NCBI GenBank assembly: GCA_020851555.1
Contig: JADZCM010000046.1
Span: forward strand, 60,169-124,168
DNA from: Bryobacterales bacterium
GTDB taxonomy: Bacteria > Acidobacteriota > Terriglobia > Bryobacterales > Bryobacteraceae
Length of the DNA: 64,000 bases
Direction: 5' to 3'
This document shows, in pieces, positions 39,837-48,347 of this stretch. The position numbers and the translations under genes were made by a program. The notes beneath the pieces were generated by a model, which had not been told where the DNA came from, did not search any database, and saw only the letters and a program-made list of their open reading frames with translations. Numbering within the stretch: the stretch's first letter is position 1; every line of letters starts with the position of its first letter.

Positions 39837-40328
39837 TTACTCGCTGACTGCCGGGAGCGGGCGGTCGCTATTCACAATTTCGAGGTAGATCTTCCATGAG
39901 CCGTCGGGCTGGCGTTTCAGGATGTCGAGCCAGTTGGCGACGAGCTCCATCTGCTCGCCGCCGGTCTTGGCGGTGAGCGTCATCGTGGACGTTCGCCGGG
40001 CGTACGCCAGGTCGCCGGCCGCCTCAACCTGGACATTCTCCGAGTTGATCTTCGCCGCGAATAAACCAAAGGCAATCTTGAGGCCCCACCGGATCGACTC
40101 TTTGCCCGTCATCGCCCCCCTTTGCGGGGGCATCATCACTCCATTGTCGGCAAATAGGGCCGTGAGGCCCGCCGGGTCGCCGGCGGTCAGAGCCGCCGAG
40201 TGCTGTCCAAGCAGAGTCCTGATTGCAGCCACGTCGTCGGCGTTGGCCGCCGCAGCGGCAGCCACGCTGCATTGGGCTAACAGCAGCGCCAGTAGAATCA
40301 GAGTGGTTGTGAGGTGATGGTGTTTCAT
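39837..40328 (-). CDS. Exported SnoaL/DUF4440-like (NTF2-fold) protein
   Basis: 163 residues. A signal peptide (MKHHHLTTTLILLALLLAQC) is followed by an NTF2-like domain with DVAAIRTLLGQHSAALTAGD, LTALFADNGVMMPPQR and a closing DGSWKIYLEIVNSD, as in SgcJ/EcaC or DUF4440 proteins. The Cys at about residue 20 (LLAQC) could be a lipobox, though imperfect. These folds serve as small-molecule binding domains or isomerases; no function can be assigned. ATG 40328 is preferred over an upstream alternative. It is divergent from the aldo/keto reductase gene across 163 bases. Confidence 0.75.
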   Translation of the reverse strand: MKHHHLTTTLILLALLLAQCSVAAAAAANADDVAAIRTLLGQHSAALTAGDPAGLTALFADNGVMMPPQRGAMTGKESIRWGLKIAFGLFAAKINSENVQVEAAGDLAYARRTSTMTLTAKTGGEQMELVANWLDILKRQPDGSWKIYLEIVNSDRPLPAVSE

Positions 40329-40491
40329 CGTCTTCGCAGTACAGTATGACACAGGGACGGCCGGCGGTTGGCGCGGCTGGACTCTTCCGCAGAGGCTTGA
40401 CCGATGCTATATGATGGGTGTAGTTGTTCAACGAGGGGGTTGGGATTTCACCCCGCCGAAGGGTGTTTTGTAGCACGAGGAGGCAGTGCAA

Positions 40492-41349
40492 ATGATCAAT
40501 CGAAGACACTTTGTGGCGGCCGGCCTGGCGGCAGGCGGCTGCGCTACCGTCGTACTCCCGGTCAAGGGAGCTCAGCTACGCCGGGCAAATGACGTTGTCC
40601 TGTTAGGGCCGGACAACGTCCGGCTTTCGCGGATGGCCATGGGCACCGGCACCTTCAGCGGCAAGATACAGCGGGCATTGGGCATTCAGGGTCTGGCCGA
40701 CATGCTGCACTACGGCTACGACGAGGGACTTACTTTCTTTGATACCTCGGACACCTACCAGACGCATCCGCACGTCAAGGAGGCGCTCACGCGTCTCCCC
40801 CGCGAGAAGATCGTCATCATGACCAAGTGCCGCGCCCAGACCGCGAAAGAGATGCGCGCCGACCTCGACCGGTTCCGCCAGGAACTGGGGGTCGATTATT
40901 TCGACATTGTTCTGCTTCACTCGGTGACGGCCCCCAACTGGTCCGAGCAGCGCGCCGGAGCCATGGAGGCGCTCGCCGAAGCCCGTGAGAACAAGCTCGT
41001 CCGCACCTATGGATGCTCCATCCATTCACTGGAGGCGCTGAAGACGGCCGTGAATACGCCGTGGCTGCGTGTCGCCCTGGTGCAAATCAACCCCATTGGG
41101 GTGCGGATGGTCGCTGATCCTGCCACCGTGATCGCGGAGATGCGCAATTTGAAGGCGGCCGGCAAGGGCGTCATCGGCATGAAGATTCTCGGAGAGGGAG
41201 CCATGGCGGATCGCGTCGACCAGGCCTTGCGCCACGCGGTGTCACTGGATTGCATGGACTGTTTCACGATCGGTCCGGCGAACCGCGACGAATTGAGCCA
41301 ACTGATCAAGGGCGTTACTGCCGCCTCGGAAGCGGTCAACGCGGGCTGA
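40492..41349 (+). CDS. Tat-exported aldo/keto reductase
   Basis: 285 residues. MINRRHFVAAGLAAGG is a Tat signal. The AKR barrel shows the catalytic tetrad: Asp and Tyr in FFDTSDTYQ, Lys in VIMTKCRAQ and His in IVLLHSVT. The C-terminal half has IGMKILGEGAMADR and CFTIGPANRDEL, the usual cofactor-binding end. It would reduce aldehydes or keto-sugars with NAD(P)H. The start is ATG 40492 because GAGGAGG at 40477-40483 lies 8 nt upstream; GTG 40486 is too close. It may be co-transcribed with the Gfo/Idh/MocA gene 66 bases downstream. Confidence 0.85.
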   Translation: MINRRHFVAAGLAAGGCATVVLPVKGAQLRRANDVVLLGPDNVRLSRMAMGTGTFSGKIQRALGIQGLADMLHYGYDEGLTFFDTSDTYQTHPHVKEALTRLPREKIVIMTKCRAQTAKEMRADLDRFRQELGVDYFDIVLLHSVTAPNWSEQRAGAMEALAEARENKLVRTYGCSIHSLEALKTAVNTPWLRVALVQINPIGVRMVADPATVIAEMRNLKAAGKGVIGMKILGEGAMADRVDQALRHAVSLDCMDCFTIGPANRDELSQLIKGVTAASEAVNAG

Positions 41350-41415
41350 CAGCCGCGAGGCCGGCTCCTGCGGCTTTCGTGCAAGTTTGGATTTCGACCG
41401 AAGGTGACGGGTGTG

Positions 41416-42684
41416 ATGGAGAGCAGACGTACATTTCTACAGGCGTCCGCGGGAGCGGTCCTGGCGTCAGGATCGGTTCTCGGAGCCAACGACAGAATTC
41501 AGGTGGGGCTGATCGGTTACGGCAGGCGTGGAGGGCAGCTCAGGAATTCATTCGCCAGGCACGCGGATTGCGTGTTTGTGGCCGCCTGTGATGTGGAACA
41601 AACCAGGCTCCAGCAGGGCGTCGCGGCGATGGGTGGGAAGGTGGACTCTTACTCCGATTACCGCCGGATTCTCGAGCGTAAAGACATCGACGCGGTCATC
41701 GTGGCCACGCCCGACCACTGGCACTCGCCCATTCTGGTCGCGGCGTGCGAGGCGGGCAAGGATGTGTATATCGAAAAGCCCGCTTCGAACGCGATCGAGC
41801 CGGCCTGGAAGATGGTCGAAGCGGCGAAGAAGTACAGTCGGGTGGTCCAGGTGGGCTGCCAGCAACGAAGCTGGAGCCAGTTCCAGGACTGCGCCAGGCG
41901 GATCCAGGAAGGGCAGTTGGGCCGTATCAATCACTGCATCCTCCTGTTCGAGGGTGGCGGGGGCGGAGGGCCCAGGAGTTCGGCCTCATCCCAGAAACCT
42001 CCCGCCGGCCTGGATTGGGAGGCCTGGCAGGGCCCCGCGGCGCGCCACCCCTACTCAGCGGACCGCCACCGTAACTGGCGCAGTTACTTCGACTACGGCG
42101 GAGGCACCGTCACGGATTGGGGCGTCCACCTGACCGACGTGATGACGTGGTACATGCGGGCCGGCAACAAGGGACCGCTGCTGACCAGCGCGGCGGCGCA
42201 GTACCTTTTCCGGCAGCCCCCCGATTTTGAGATGGCGCCGGACACCTATTCCATTACCTGGAAGTACGACAATTTCGTCGGGACATTCACCAACGCGACC
42301 CTTCCCAGCCAGGATCCGGAGTTCATGAGGTCGGATGCATACGGGGATTACTTTTACGGAGAGAACGGCGTGTTGCTGGTGAACCGGTTCGGACATGCCG
42401 TCATGCCAAGCCGCCGGGGAGGAATGTCCCAGTCCGCGGGGCAGCCGCTGAAAGCCGAACGCGTCATGGACTCTGACGGGCTGGACGAAAGCCCCGATTC
42501 GAAGTTCGCACACGCCACGATTCTCCACGCGCGCAACTTCCTGGATTGCGTGAAGTCACGGCAGCAGCCGGTCTGCGACATGGAGACGGGCTTCTACTCT
42601 TCGTTGCCCTGTCTGCTGGCGGTTATGTCCATTCGCCAGGGACGCTCGTTCACCTGGGACGGCGCCGCGGCCAAGGCCGTATAG
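41416..42684 (+). CDS. Tat-exported Gfo/Idh/MocA-family oxidoreductase
   Basis: 422 residues. MESRRTFLQASAGAVLASG is the Tat signal. The Rossmann site is QVGLIGYGRRGGQLRNSF, ATPDHWHSPILVAACEAGKD precedes the YIEKPASN catalytic segment, and the C-terminal domain holds GGGTVTDWGVHLTDVMTWYM. This form, with the DHWH motif, is widespread in exported sugar oxidoreductases of Planctomycetes, Verrucomicrobia and Acidobacteria. ATG 41416 has AAGGTGA 8 nt upstream; GTG 41404 is an alternative. It follows the aldo/keto reductase on the same strand and converges with the HEAT-repeat gene. Confidence 0.87.
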   Translation: MESRRTFLQASAGAVLASGSVLGANDRIQVGLIGYGRRGGQLRNSFARHADCVFVAACDVEQTRLQQGVAAMGGKVDSYSDYRRILERKDIDAVIVATPDHWHSPILVAACEAGKDVYIEKPASNAIEPAWKMVEAAKKYSRVVQVGCQQRSWSQFQDCARRIQEGQLGRINHCILLFEGGGGGGPRSSASSQKPPAGLDWEAWQGPAARHPYSADRHRNWRSYFDYGGGTVTDWGVHLTDVMTWYMRAGNKGPLLTSAAAQYLFRQPPDFEMAPDTYSITWKYDNFVGTFTNATLPSQDPEFMRSDAYGDYFYGENGVLLVNRFGHAVMPSRRGGMSQSAGQPLKAERVMDSDGLDESPDSKFAHATILHARNFLDCVKSRQQPVCDMETGFYSSLPCLLAVMSIRQGRSFTWDGAAAKAV

Positions 42685-42750
42685 CGACTCCTTGCCGCGG
42701 CGCCTGCCGCAAGCGGCCTTAAGCAACCGGCTGTGCCTCTGCGGGGATTC

Positions 42751-43533
42751 CTATACCGGCGGCGGAGGAGGAGGCCACTTGGACGCCCCCTCGGGCGCTG
42801 GCCCCACAGCGTTCAGCACGCGCCGCGCCGCCAACTGCACCGGCTCCGGCATCGACGCCGCGGTCAGCCGGGTGTAGAGTTCCACCGCCCGCGTCCGGCT
42901 GGCGGGCATAAGTCCCTCGGCGCACAGCAGGCAGGCCCGCGCCACCACCGGAAACACCGGGGGTTTCGTGCTCTTCAACGCAGCCTCCAGCGTCTTGGCC
43001 GCCTGCAAGCCGCCGATCATTCCCACCGATGCCGCGGCCGCTCCCGCCACCTCGGGGTCGCGATCGCCGATCAACCGGGCCAGGGCGTCCAGCGCCTTGG
43101 CGTCCTTCCGAAAACCGATGGAGTGAATCACCCCCACCAGAAGCCTGCCCTTCAACTTGGGAAGCGCGGCGCGCAATGCCTCGTCCACCGACGGATCAGG
43201 ATTGGGCTCCAGGCCAAATCGGGCGTAACAGGCAAGCTCCCGATGACCCAGCAACGCCGCCATGGGCGCGACCGCTTCCGGCCCGCCCACGAAGGCCAGC
43301 TTTTTGCAGGCCAGAGCCTTCTGAAACAGCGTCGAGTTGGGGTCTCTGACCATGGCCACCAGCTTGGCCGCATCCATTCTCCAGATCGGCAGGGCGTCAA
43401 ACTCGGGAGGTACGCTCGGCGCCGGCCCGCGTCCTCCCCGGGCGGCGGCTGCTCCTTGCCCGGCGGCCCCTTGTCCGGCTTGTCCGCGTCCCGGCGCTGC
43501 GGGCGGCTGTTGCGTTTGTCCAGGTGTTGGCAT
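42751..43533 (-). CDS. HEAT-repeat protein with low-complexity ends
   Basis: 260 residues. An N-terminal Gln/Pro/Gly/Ala/Arg-rich stretch (about 1-40) is followed by HEAT-type helical repeats (LVAMVRDPNSTLFQKALACK, LARLIGDRDPEVAGAAAAS and others) and a PPPPPPV tail. HEAT arrays bind other proteins. Starting at ATG 43533 is favoured by AAGGAG 9-10 nt upstream; the alternative ATG 43557 lies closer to the preceding stop. No signal peptide is visible in either case, although similar proteins accompany exported oxidoreductases. It follows the Gfo/Idh/MocA gene by 30 bases and is probably in its operon. Confidence 0.72.
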   Translation of the reverse strand: MPTPGQTQQPPAAPGRGQAGQGAAGQGAAAARGGRGPAPSVPPEFDALPIWRMDAAKLVAMVRDPNSTLFQKALACKKLAFVGGPEAVAPMAALLGHRELACYARFGLEPNPDPSVDEALRAALPKLKGRLLVGVIHSIGFRKDAKALDALARLIGDRDPEVAGAAAASVGMIGGLQAAKTLEAALKSTKPPVFPVVARACLLCAEGLMPASRTRAVELYTRLTAASMPEPVQLAARRVLNAVGPAPEGASKWPPPPPPV

Positions 43534-43563
43534 GCTTGTAATCTCCTTGTTCCCCATTCCCGG

Positions 43564-44997
43564 CTACATGCTGGTGGCCAGCGCTTCCAGCCGCCATGGC
43601 TCCCGGTAGGCCCGGCTGCGCATGCGATTGGCCTCTTCGTCGCCGATGAACGTGCGTTTGGCCGGATCCCAGGTGAGCTTCCGGTTGAGTTGCCCGGCGA
43701 TCCAGACCGCATGGCAGGCCACGTGGGCGTGGGCCGTAACCTCGGCATTCGCCCGGGGCTGAATACGCGACCGGATGCTGTGCAGAAACTCCCGGATGTG
43801 TTCCGCCGTCGGGTCGTACCTGATTCCCTGGCGAGTGGGCAGCAGCGACTTCAGGTTGGGGGACATCTCGATCCTGCCGCCGCTATCCACCTCGACCCAG
43901 CCCTCGGTGCCCTCGAACCGGTTGCTGCACGCGCCGCGGCCCCCCACCACCCAGCCGTGGTTGCGGACGATGAGTTGCACGCCGTTGACGTAGCGGCAGG
44001 TTACCGTGTACGGTCCAGTCAGTCCGTCGCCCCGGAACACACCGCCCTCGGGCACATACTCGATGGGTTCGGTATGCTCCGTGTCGGCGGCCCATTGGGC
44101 CGCGGCGATGGTGTGCGAGCCCCACTCCAGCAGCGCGGCGTGGAAATCCCAGAACTGGGTCCGGCCTCCGTCCGGGTATCGGGAATTGTACGGCCGCCAG
44201 AGACACGGGCCGAGCCACTTGTCCCAGTCGAGCACCAGCGGATCCGGCTCGGGTTTCTCCTCGGGCCACCAACCGTGCCCGCCCTGGTCAACCATCCCCA
44301 GCCCGATCTGCGTATCGGCGTGTACGGCCAGCAGCCTGCCGAGTTTGCCGCTGCGAGCCAGGCCCGCCGCGTACTCATAGGTGAACTGGTTCTTGCGCTG
44401 GCAGCCGGATTGGTAGACCACGCCGTAGCGGCGGACGTTGTCGGCCAGGGCGTAGCTCTCCAGGATGGACATGGCCGCGGGTTTCTCGCTGTAGATATCC
44501 TTGCCGGCCTGCGCCGCCCAGATTCCCATGGGGCCGTGCCAGCGGTCGCTGGTGGCGATGAGAACCGCGTCGATGTCTTTGCGGGCCAGCAATTGCTCGG
44601 GGTCGCGGTACATCTGGCAGGCGTCCCGTTTGTAGTAGCCGTCCACGTAGCTCTTGATGGTTTCCCGGGCGCTCTCCCGGATGTCGGCGACGGCCACGAA
44701 TTCCACCTCGTCGTTCGTAAGCAACTGTCCCAAATCGACGATGCCGCGGTTGCGTATCCCGATGCCGCCGAACCTGATCTTGTCGAGAAGCCCGTATTTG
44801 GCCACGACCACGGGGCCAGGCGCGGGTTGGGCGCCGGCTCCGCCCGCAGGCGGGCTTGGAGCCTGCGCCGCTGTTGTTGCTGCTGTTTGCCCCGATAAGG
44901 GCCCCGAGACAAGCATGGGTGCTGCCGCCGCTGCGCCGGCCTGGGCGACGCTCTTGCCGAACCGCCGCCGCGAGACCTTGCTTCTCAGGTCCGCCAT
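43564..44997 (-). CDS. Tat-exported Gfo/Idh/MocA-family oxidoreductase, long form
   Basis: 477 residues. SRRRFGKSVAQAGAAAAAP is the Tat signal, followed by a Pro/Ala/Gly-rich linker (about 40-65). The dinucleotide site is degenerate (FGGIGIRNRGIVDLG). ATSDRWHGPMGIWAAQAGKD comes before YSEKPAAMS, the EKP motif. The C-terminal domain shows FWDFHAALLEWGSHTIAAAQ. It is larger than the two Gfo proteins upstream. The start is decided by GGAGGAAACA directly before ATG 44997. The HEAT-repeat gene follows, and an esterase-like gene is divergent. Confidence 0.85.
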   Translation of the reverse strand: MADLRSKVSRRRFGKSVAQAGAAAAAPMLVSGPLSGQTAATTAAQAPSPPAGGAGAQPAPGPVVVAKYGLLDKIRFGGIGIRNRGIVDLGQLLTNDEVEFVAVADIRESARETIKSYVDGYYKRDACQMYRDPEQLLARKDIDAVLIATSDRWHGPMGIWAAQAGKDIYSEKPAAMSILESYALADNVRRYGVVYQSGCQRKNQFTYEYAAGLARSGKLGRLLAVHADTQIGLGMVDQGGHGWWPEEKPEPDPLVLDWDKWLGPCLWRPYNSRYPDGGRTQFWDFHAALLEWGSHTIAAAQWAADTEHTEPIEYVPEGGVFRGDGLTGPYTVTCRYVNGVQLIVRNHGWVVGGRGACSNRFEGTEGWVEVDSGGRIEMSPNLKSLLPTRQGIRYDPTAEHIREFLHSIRSRIQPRANAEVTAHAHVACHAVWIAGQLNRKLTWDPAKRTFIGDEEANRMRSRAYREPWRLEALATSM

Positions 44998-45165
44998 TGT
45001 TTCCTCCTGAACCGCCAGGTGCTGCTTCGCCTTCTGGCCGGTCTGAGCATAACATACTCGATTTTTCGGGAGCCTCGAGAACTCAATCCCATCCGGCATC
45101 CGGCGCTCCCGGCTGCCGAGCGCCTTTGCCCGAAAGACGATAGAATTCCCGGTTATGGAGGTCTC

Positions 45166-46101
45166 ATGTCATTTCAGAAGCTTGGCCTGGTGTTGGTTCT
45201 GCTGACGGCTCTCCTGGGCCGGGCGAATGCGGCTTCGCCGCCCGGTATGCCGACCGGGTGGACCGACGGCTATGTCTACGCCAACGGCATCCGGATCCAC
45301 TACTATCACGCCGTGCCGGCCCCGGGTAAGCCGGTAATTGTGATGGCTCACGGCGCCACCGACTACGGGCTGAACTGGACAACCCTGACCTTGGAGATGC
45401 AATCCGAATATGACATCTACATGGTGGATGCACGCGGCCACGGCTACACGGATCCGCCCACGGCAGACACCCGGGATGACGCAGCCGTAGAGGACCTGGC
45501 CGGGTTCATACGCGCGATGAAACTGGAGAAGCCCATCCTGATGGGACACTCGATGGGATCCGGCACGGCGATGCGGATCGGGGCTGCGTATCCGGACCTT
45601 CCGCGCGCGGTCATTCTGCTGGATCCGGGCTTGGGCGCCGCCGCGCCGGGCGCGGGTGCCGCCCGCGGCGCCGCGGCGGGCGCAGCCGCCGCCGAAGCGC
45701 CCACTCTGGTGATGAGAGGAACGCCCGAAGCCCTGGTGGCGCAGAACAACCGGTCCTACGATGAACTCCTGGCGCAGTGCAGGAAGCAGACCCCGAAGTG
45801 GGATCTACTGGACTGCCAGTACTGGGCGGTGTCGAAGAGGATCTATCACGGGTCGTACGCAACGGGCGGACCCGGCACTGGAGGCAGCGCCGCGTACACA
45901 TCGGTGCTTGGCAAGATAACCGCACCCACGCTGATTCTGAAGGCGGACGCCCCGCCTGAGACGCGGCGGGCCAATGAGGCCGCTGCCAAGGTCTTGAAGA
46001 ACGGCAAGCTGGTTCACATCGACGGCGCCGGACACAACCTGCACCACGACGAAAGGCAGCAGACGTTGAAGGTCCTGAGGGAGTTTCTGCGCGCTCTCTG
46101 A
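45166..46101 (+). CDS. Exported alpha/beta hydrolase
   Basis: 311 residues. A signal peptide (MSFQKLGLVLVLLTALLGRANA) precedes an alpha/beta-hydrolase fold. The oxyanion segment is VMAHGATDYG, the nucleophile elbow GHSMGSG has Ser129, and the likely catalytic His290 is in GAGHNLHHD. A candidate acid is the Asp in LILKADAPPE. An Ala/Gly-rich insert (about 158-178) sits in the cap region just after strand 6. The substrate is unknown; an ester or lactone of plant glycosides would fit the context. GGAGG at 45157-45161 sets the start. The next gene begins 21 bases after its stop. Confidence 0.85.
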   Translation: MSFQKLGLVLVLLTALLGRANAASPPGMPTGWTDGYVYANGIRIHYYHAVPAPGKPVIVMAHGATDYGLNWTTLTLEMQSEYDIYMVDARGHGYTDPPTADTRDDAAVEDLAGFIRAMKLEKPILMGHSMGSGTAMRIGAAYPDLPRAVILLDPGLGAAAPGAGAARGAAAGAAAAEAPTLVMRGTPEALVAQNNRSYDELLAQCRKQTPKWDLLDCQYWAVSKRIYHGSYATGGPGTGGSAAYTSVLGKITAPTLILKADAPPETRRANEAAAKVLKNGKLVHIDGAGHNLHHDERQQTLKVLREFLRAL

Positions 46102-46122
46102 GTGGCCGTCCCGGAGACAGCA

Positions 46123-47883
46123 ATGCGAATGCGATTCTGCCTTTTCTCAATGGTCATTTTCCTGCTCGCTGCGCTGGCAGCGTGCTCGCGGACGTACACC
46201 GGCTCATCTACGGCCATCCCGCGCCTGCAGAAGCAGGGCACGGCGACGCAGTTGATGGTCGACGGCAAACCCTTCCTGGTGTTGGGGGCGGAGCTTCACA
46301 ACTCCAGCGCCTCCAATCTCGCATACCTGAAACCGGTCTGGCCGCGCCTGAAGGCGATGCGCATTAACACGGTCCTCACCCCCGTCTATTGGGAGTTCCT
46401 CGAACCGAAAGAGGGACAGTTCGATTTCACTTTGGTGGACGGCCAGATCCGGGAGGCGCGGAGCCACGACCTGCGGCTGGTTTTCCTCTGGTTCGGAAGC
46501 TGGAAGAACAGCATGTCCAGCTACGTCCCCGATTGGGTGAAGACCAACCAGGAACGGTTTCCGCGCGCCCAGGATAAGGACGGCCAGGGGATCGAGGCTC
46601 TTTCCACACTCAGCGCCGCCAATCGCGACGCCGACGCCAAGGCCTTTGCGGCCCTCATGCGGCACATCAGGGAAGCCGACACGCAGCGCCGGGTCATCAT
46701 GATCCAGGTGGAGAACGAAGTGGGGCGGATGGGCGACACGCGCGACAGAAGCGAAGCCGCCAACAAGGCCTTCGAGGGGCCTGTTCCGAAGGAACTGCTG
46801 GACTACCTGAGCAGTCACAAGGACACGCTGTACCCGGGACTCCGCAAAGCGTGGGAGGCGGCCGGGTCCAGAACTTCCGGAACCTGGGAGCAGGTGCTGG
46901 GCAAGGGCGCCCGCACGGAAGAGAGCTTCATGGCATGGAATTACGCGACTTACCTCAACCAGGTGGCCGCGGCGGGCAAGGCGGAGTATCCGCTGCCCAT
47001 GTTTGTGAACGCGTTTCCGTCCGCGTCAGGCCGGGAGCCGGGAATGTACCCGAGCGGCGGTCCGGTCCCCGAAGTGGCCGATATCTGGAAAGCCGGAGCG
47101 CCGGCCATCGACATCCTGACGCCCAACAGCTACGACCCGAACGTCGTCGATTTATGGGCCAGGTATCACACCTCCAACAACCCGCTGTTCGTTCCCGAGA
47201 TCGGTGCGCCCGCCGGCGCCCACTCTGTCTTCTATGCGCTCGGGCAGCATGAAGCGTTGGGATTCTCCCCTTTCGCCATCGATTCGCTGGCGATGCCGTC
47301 TGGGCCGGAAACGCCGGGCGGGCCGGTCGCCTTGCCGATTGCCCGGAGCTACGCCATCCTCGAGCAGCTCGCTCCGCTGATCCTGGAAAACCAGGGGAAG
47401 GGGAAGTTGGCGGGCGCGCTGGTGAGTCCGGACGACCCGCCGCAGAGGGTCCCGCTCGGGAACTATGTTCTGGAGGTGAGTTACGCGCGCATGCGCAGGC
47501 CGCCGCTGCCGGCTCCGCCCAAGCCCGCCGGAGGAGGGCCGCCGGCCATGCCTGCCCCCGCGCCCGCGACAGTGCCGGCGGGAGGCTTTCCGGGGGGCGC
47601 GCAAGCCGCGGAACGGGCAGGCGCTCTGTTCATCTCTCTCGGCCCGGATGAGTATATTGCCGCCGGCAGCGGGCCGGTCAGTGTGACCTTTGCACCGAGT
47701 ACGCCGGGGCCGCCGCGCGCCGGCATCCTGTCGATTGACGAGGGCGCCTATGCGGGAGGCCGCTGGATCCCCGGCCGCCGCCTGAATGGCGACGAGAACG
47801 GCCAGGGGCAATTTCTCCGATTGAGCGGCCCCGCCGCCCGCAACGGCTCCATCTTACGGGTGAAGTTGTATCGCTACAGGTAG
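46123..47883 (+). CDS. GH35-like beta-galactosidase lipoprotein with DUF5597-type C-terminus
   Basis: 586 residues. A lipoprotein signal (LLAALAACSRT) is followed by a GH-A TIM barrel of GH35 type. The predicted acid/base is Glu197 in MIQVENEVGRM and the nucleophile Glu359 in LFVPEIGAPAG. The N-terminal part contains NTVLTPVYWEFLEPKEGQFD, the standard GH35 block. The C-terminal beta domain (about 430-586) matches DUF5597 in style and is interrupted by a Pro/Ala/Gly-rich insert (about 465-500). It should hydrolyse beta-galactosides or related sugars at the membrane surface. A decayed paralogue lies immediately downstream at 48026-48256. Confidence 0.83.
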   Translation: MRMRFCLFSMVIFLLAALAACSRTYTGSSTAIPRLQKQGTATQLMVDGKPFLVLGAELHNSSASNLAYLKPVWPRLKAMRINTVLTPVYWEFLEPKEGQFDFTLVDGQIREARSHDLRLVFLWFGSWKNSMSSYVPDWVKTNQERFPRAQDKDGQGIEALSTLSAANRDADAKAFAALMRHIREADTQRRVIMIQVENEVGRMGDTRDRSEAANKAFEGPVPKELLDYLSSHKDTLYPGLRKAWEAAGSRTSGTWEQVLGKGARTEESFMAWNYATYLNQVAAAGKAEYPLPMFVNAFPSASGREPGMYPSGGPVPEVADIWKAGAPAIDILTPNSYDPNVVDLWARYHTSNNPLFVPEIGAPAGAHSVFYALGQHEALGFSPFAIDSLAMPSGPETPGGPVALPIARSYAILEQLAPLILENQGKGKLAGALVSPDDPPQRVPLGNYVLEVSYARMRRPPLPAPPKPAGGGPPAMPAPAPATVPAGGFPGGAQAAERAGALFISLGPDEYIAAGSGPVSVTFAPSTPGPPRAGILSIDEGAYAGGRWIPGRRLNGDENGQGQFLRLSGPAARNGSILRVKLYRYR

Positions 47884-47969
47884 CCGGCAGAGCGGATCCG
47901 TTTGCTCCGGCGCGGTGGGAAGCGGGACTGCCTGCGCTCTCAGCCTGCCGCGGGCGAAATCGGGGAAGC

Positions 47970-47990
47970 GCATCAACCTGAGGTTGATGC
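47970..47990. terminator. Perfect hairpin downstream of the GH35-like gene
   Basis: GCATCAACC-TGA-GGTTGATGC has 9-bp perfect arms, 86 bases after the GH35-like stop. No T-run follows. It may end the 45166-47883 transcript, or be a chance palindrome inside the degraded paralogue that follows. Confidence 0.35.
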
Positions 47991-48025
47991 GGTGGGTTCG
48001 CGGCCCCGGCGGGTTGTAGGACGGG

Positions 48026-48256
48026 GTCAGACACACCGGGCATCAGAGCGAGGCGCGGAGGTATAACCAGAGACTCGTCCTGATCTGGTTCGGCGCGTAC
48101 AAGACCGCCCGCACCGGCTTCGCGCCGCTATGGGTGAAAGCGGACCGGAGGCGCTTTCTTGCGATGCTATTGAAGCCTCGGGGCGACGAGATTGCGGACG
48201 GGCTGCCCAATTCCGGAATTGGCATGCTGAGAATCAAACTGATTCGTTTTGATTGA
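48026..48256 (+). pseudogene. Internally deleted remnant of a GH35-like/DUF5597 gene
   Basis: One frame reads SEARRYNQRLVLIWFGAYKT, then a GFAPLWVKADRRRF segment. These parallel the intact neighbour's REARSHDLRLVFLWFGSWKN and VPDWVKTNQERF. The frame then jumps to KPRGDEIADGLPN and LRIKLIRFD-stop, parallel to the neighbour's extreme C-terminus LNGDENGQG and LRVKLYRYR. About 430 residues, including both catalytic Glu, are missing between the two parts. A TAG at 48017 closes the frame upstream. It is a paralogue rather than a copy of the neighbour, since many residues differ. It occupies the 464-base gap before the carboxylesterase gene. Confidence 0.75.
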
Positions 48257-48347
48257 GCGGCTGCGGCCCGGACAGGCGTCTTAGGGCTGTGCAGCATCGA
48301 CACTGCCGATTGGTGCAGCGAGAGAGGAACAACGAAAGAGCAGCGTC

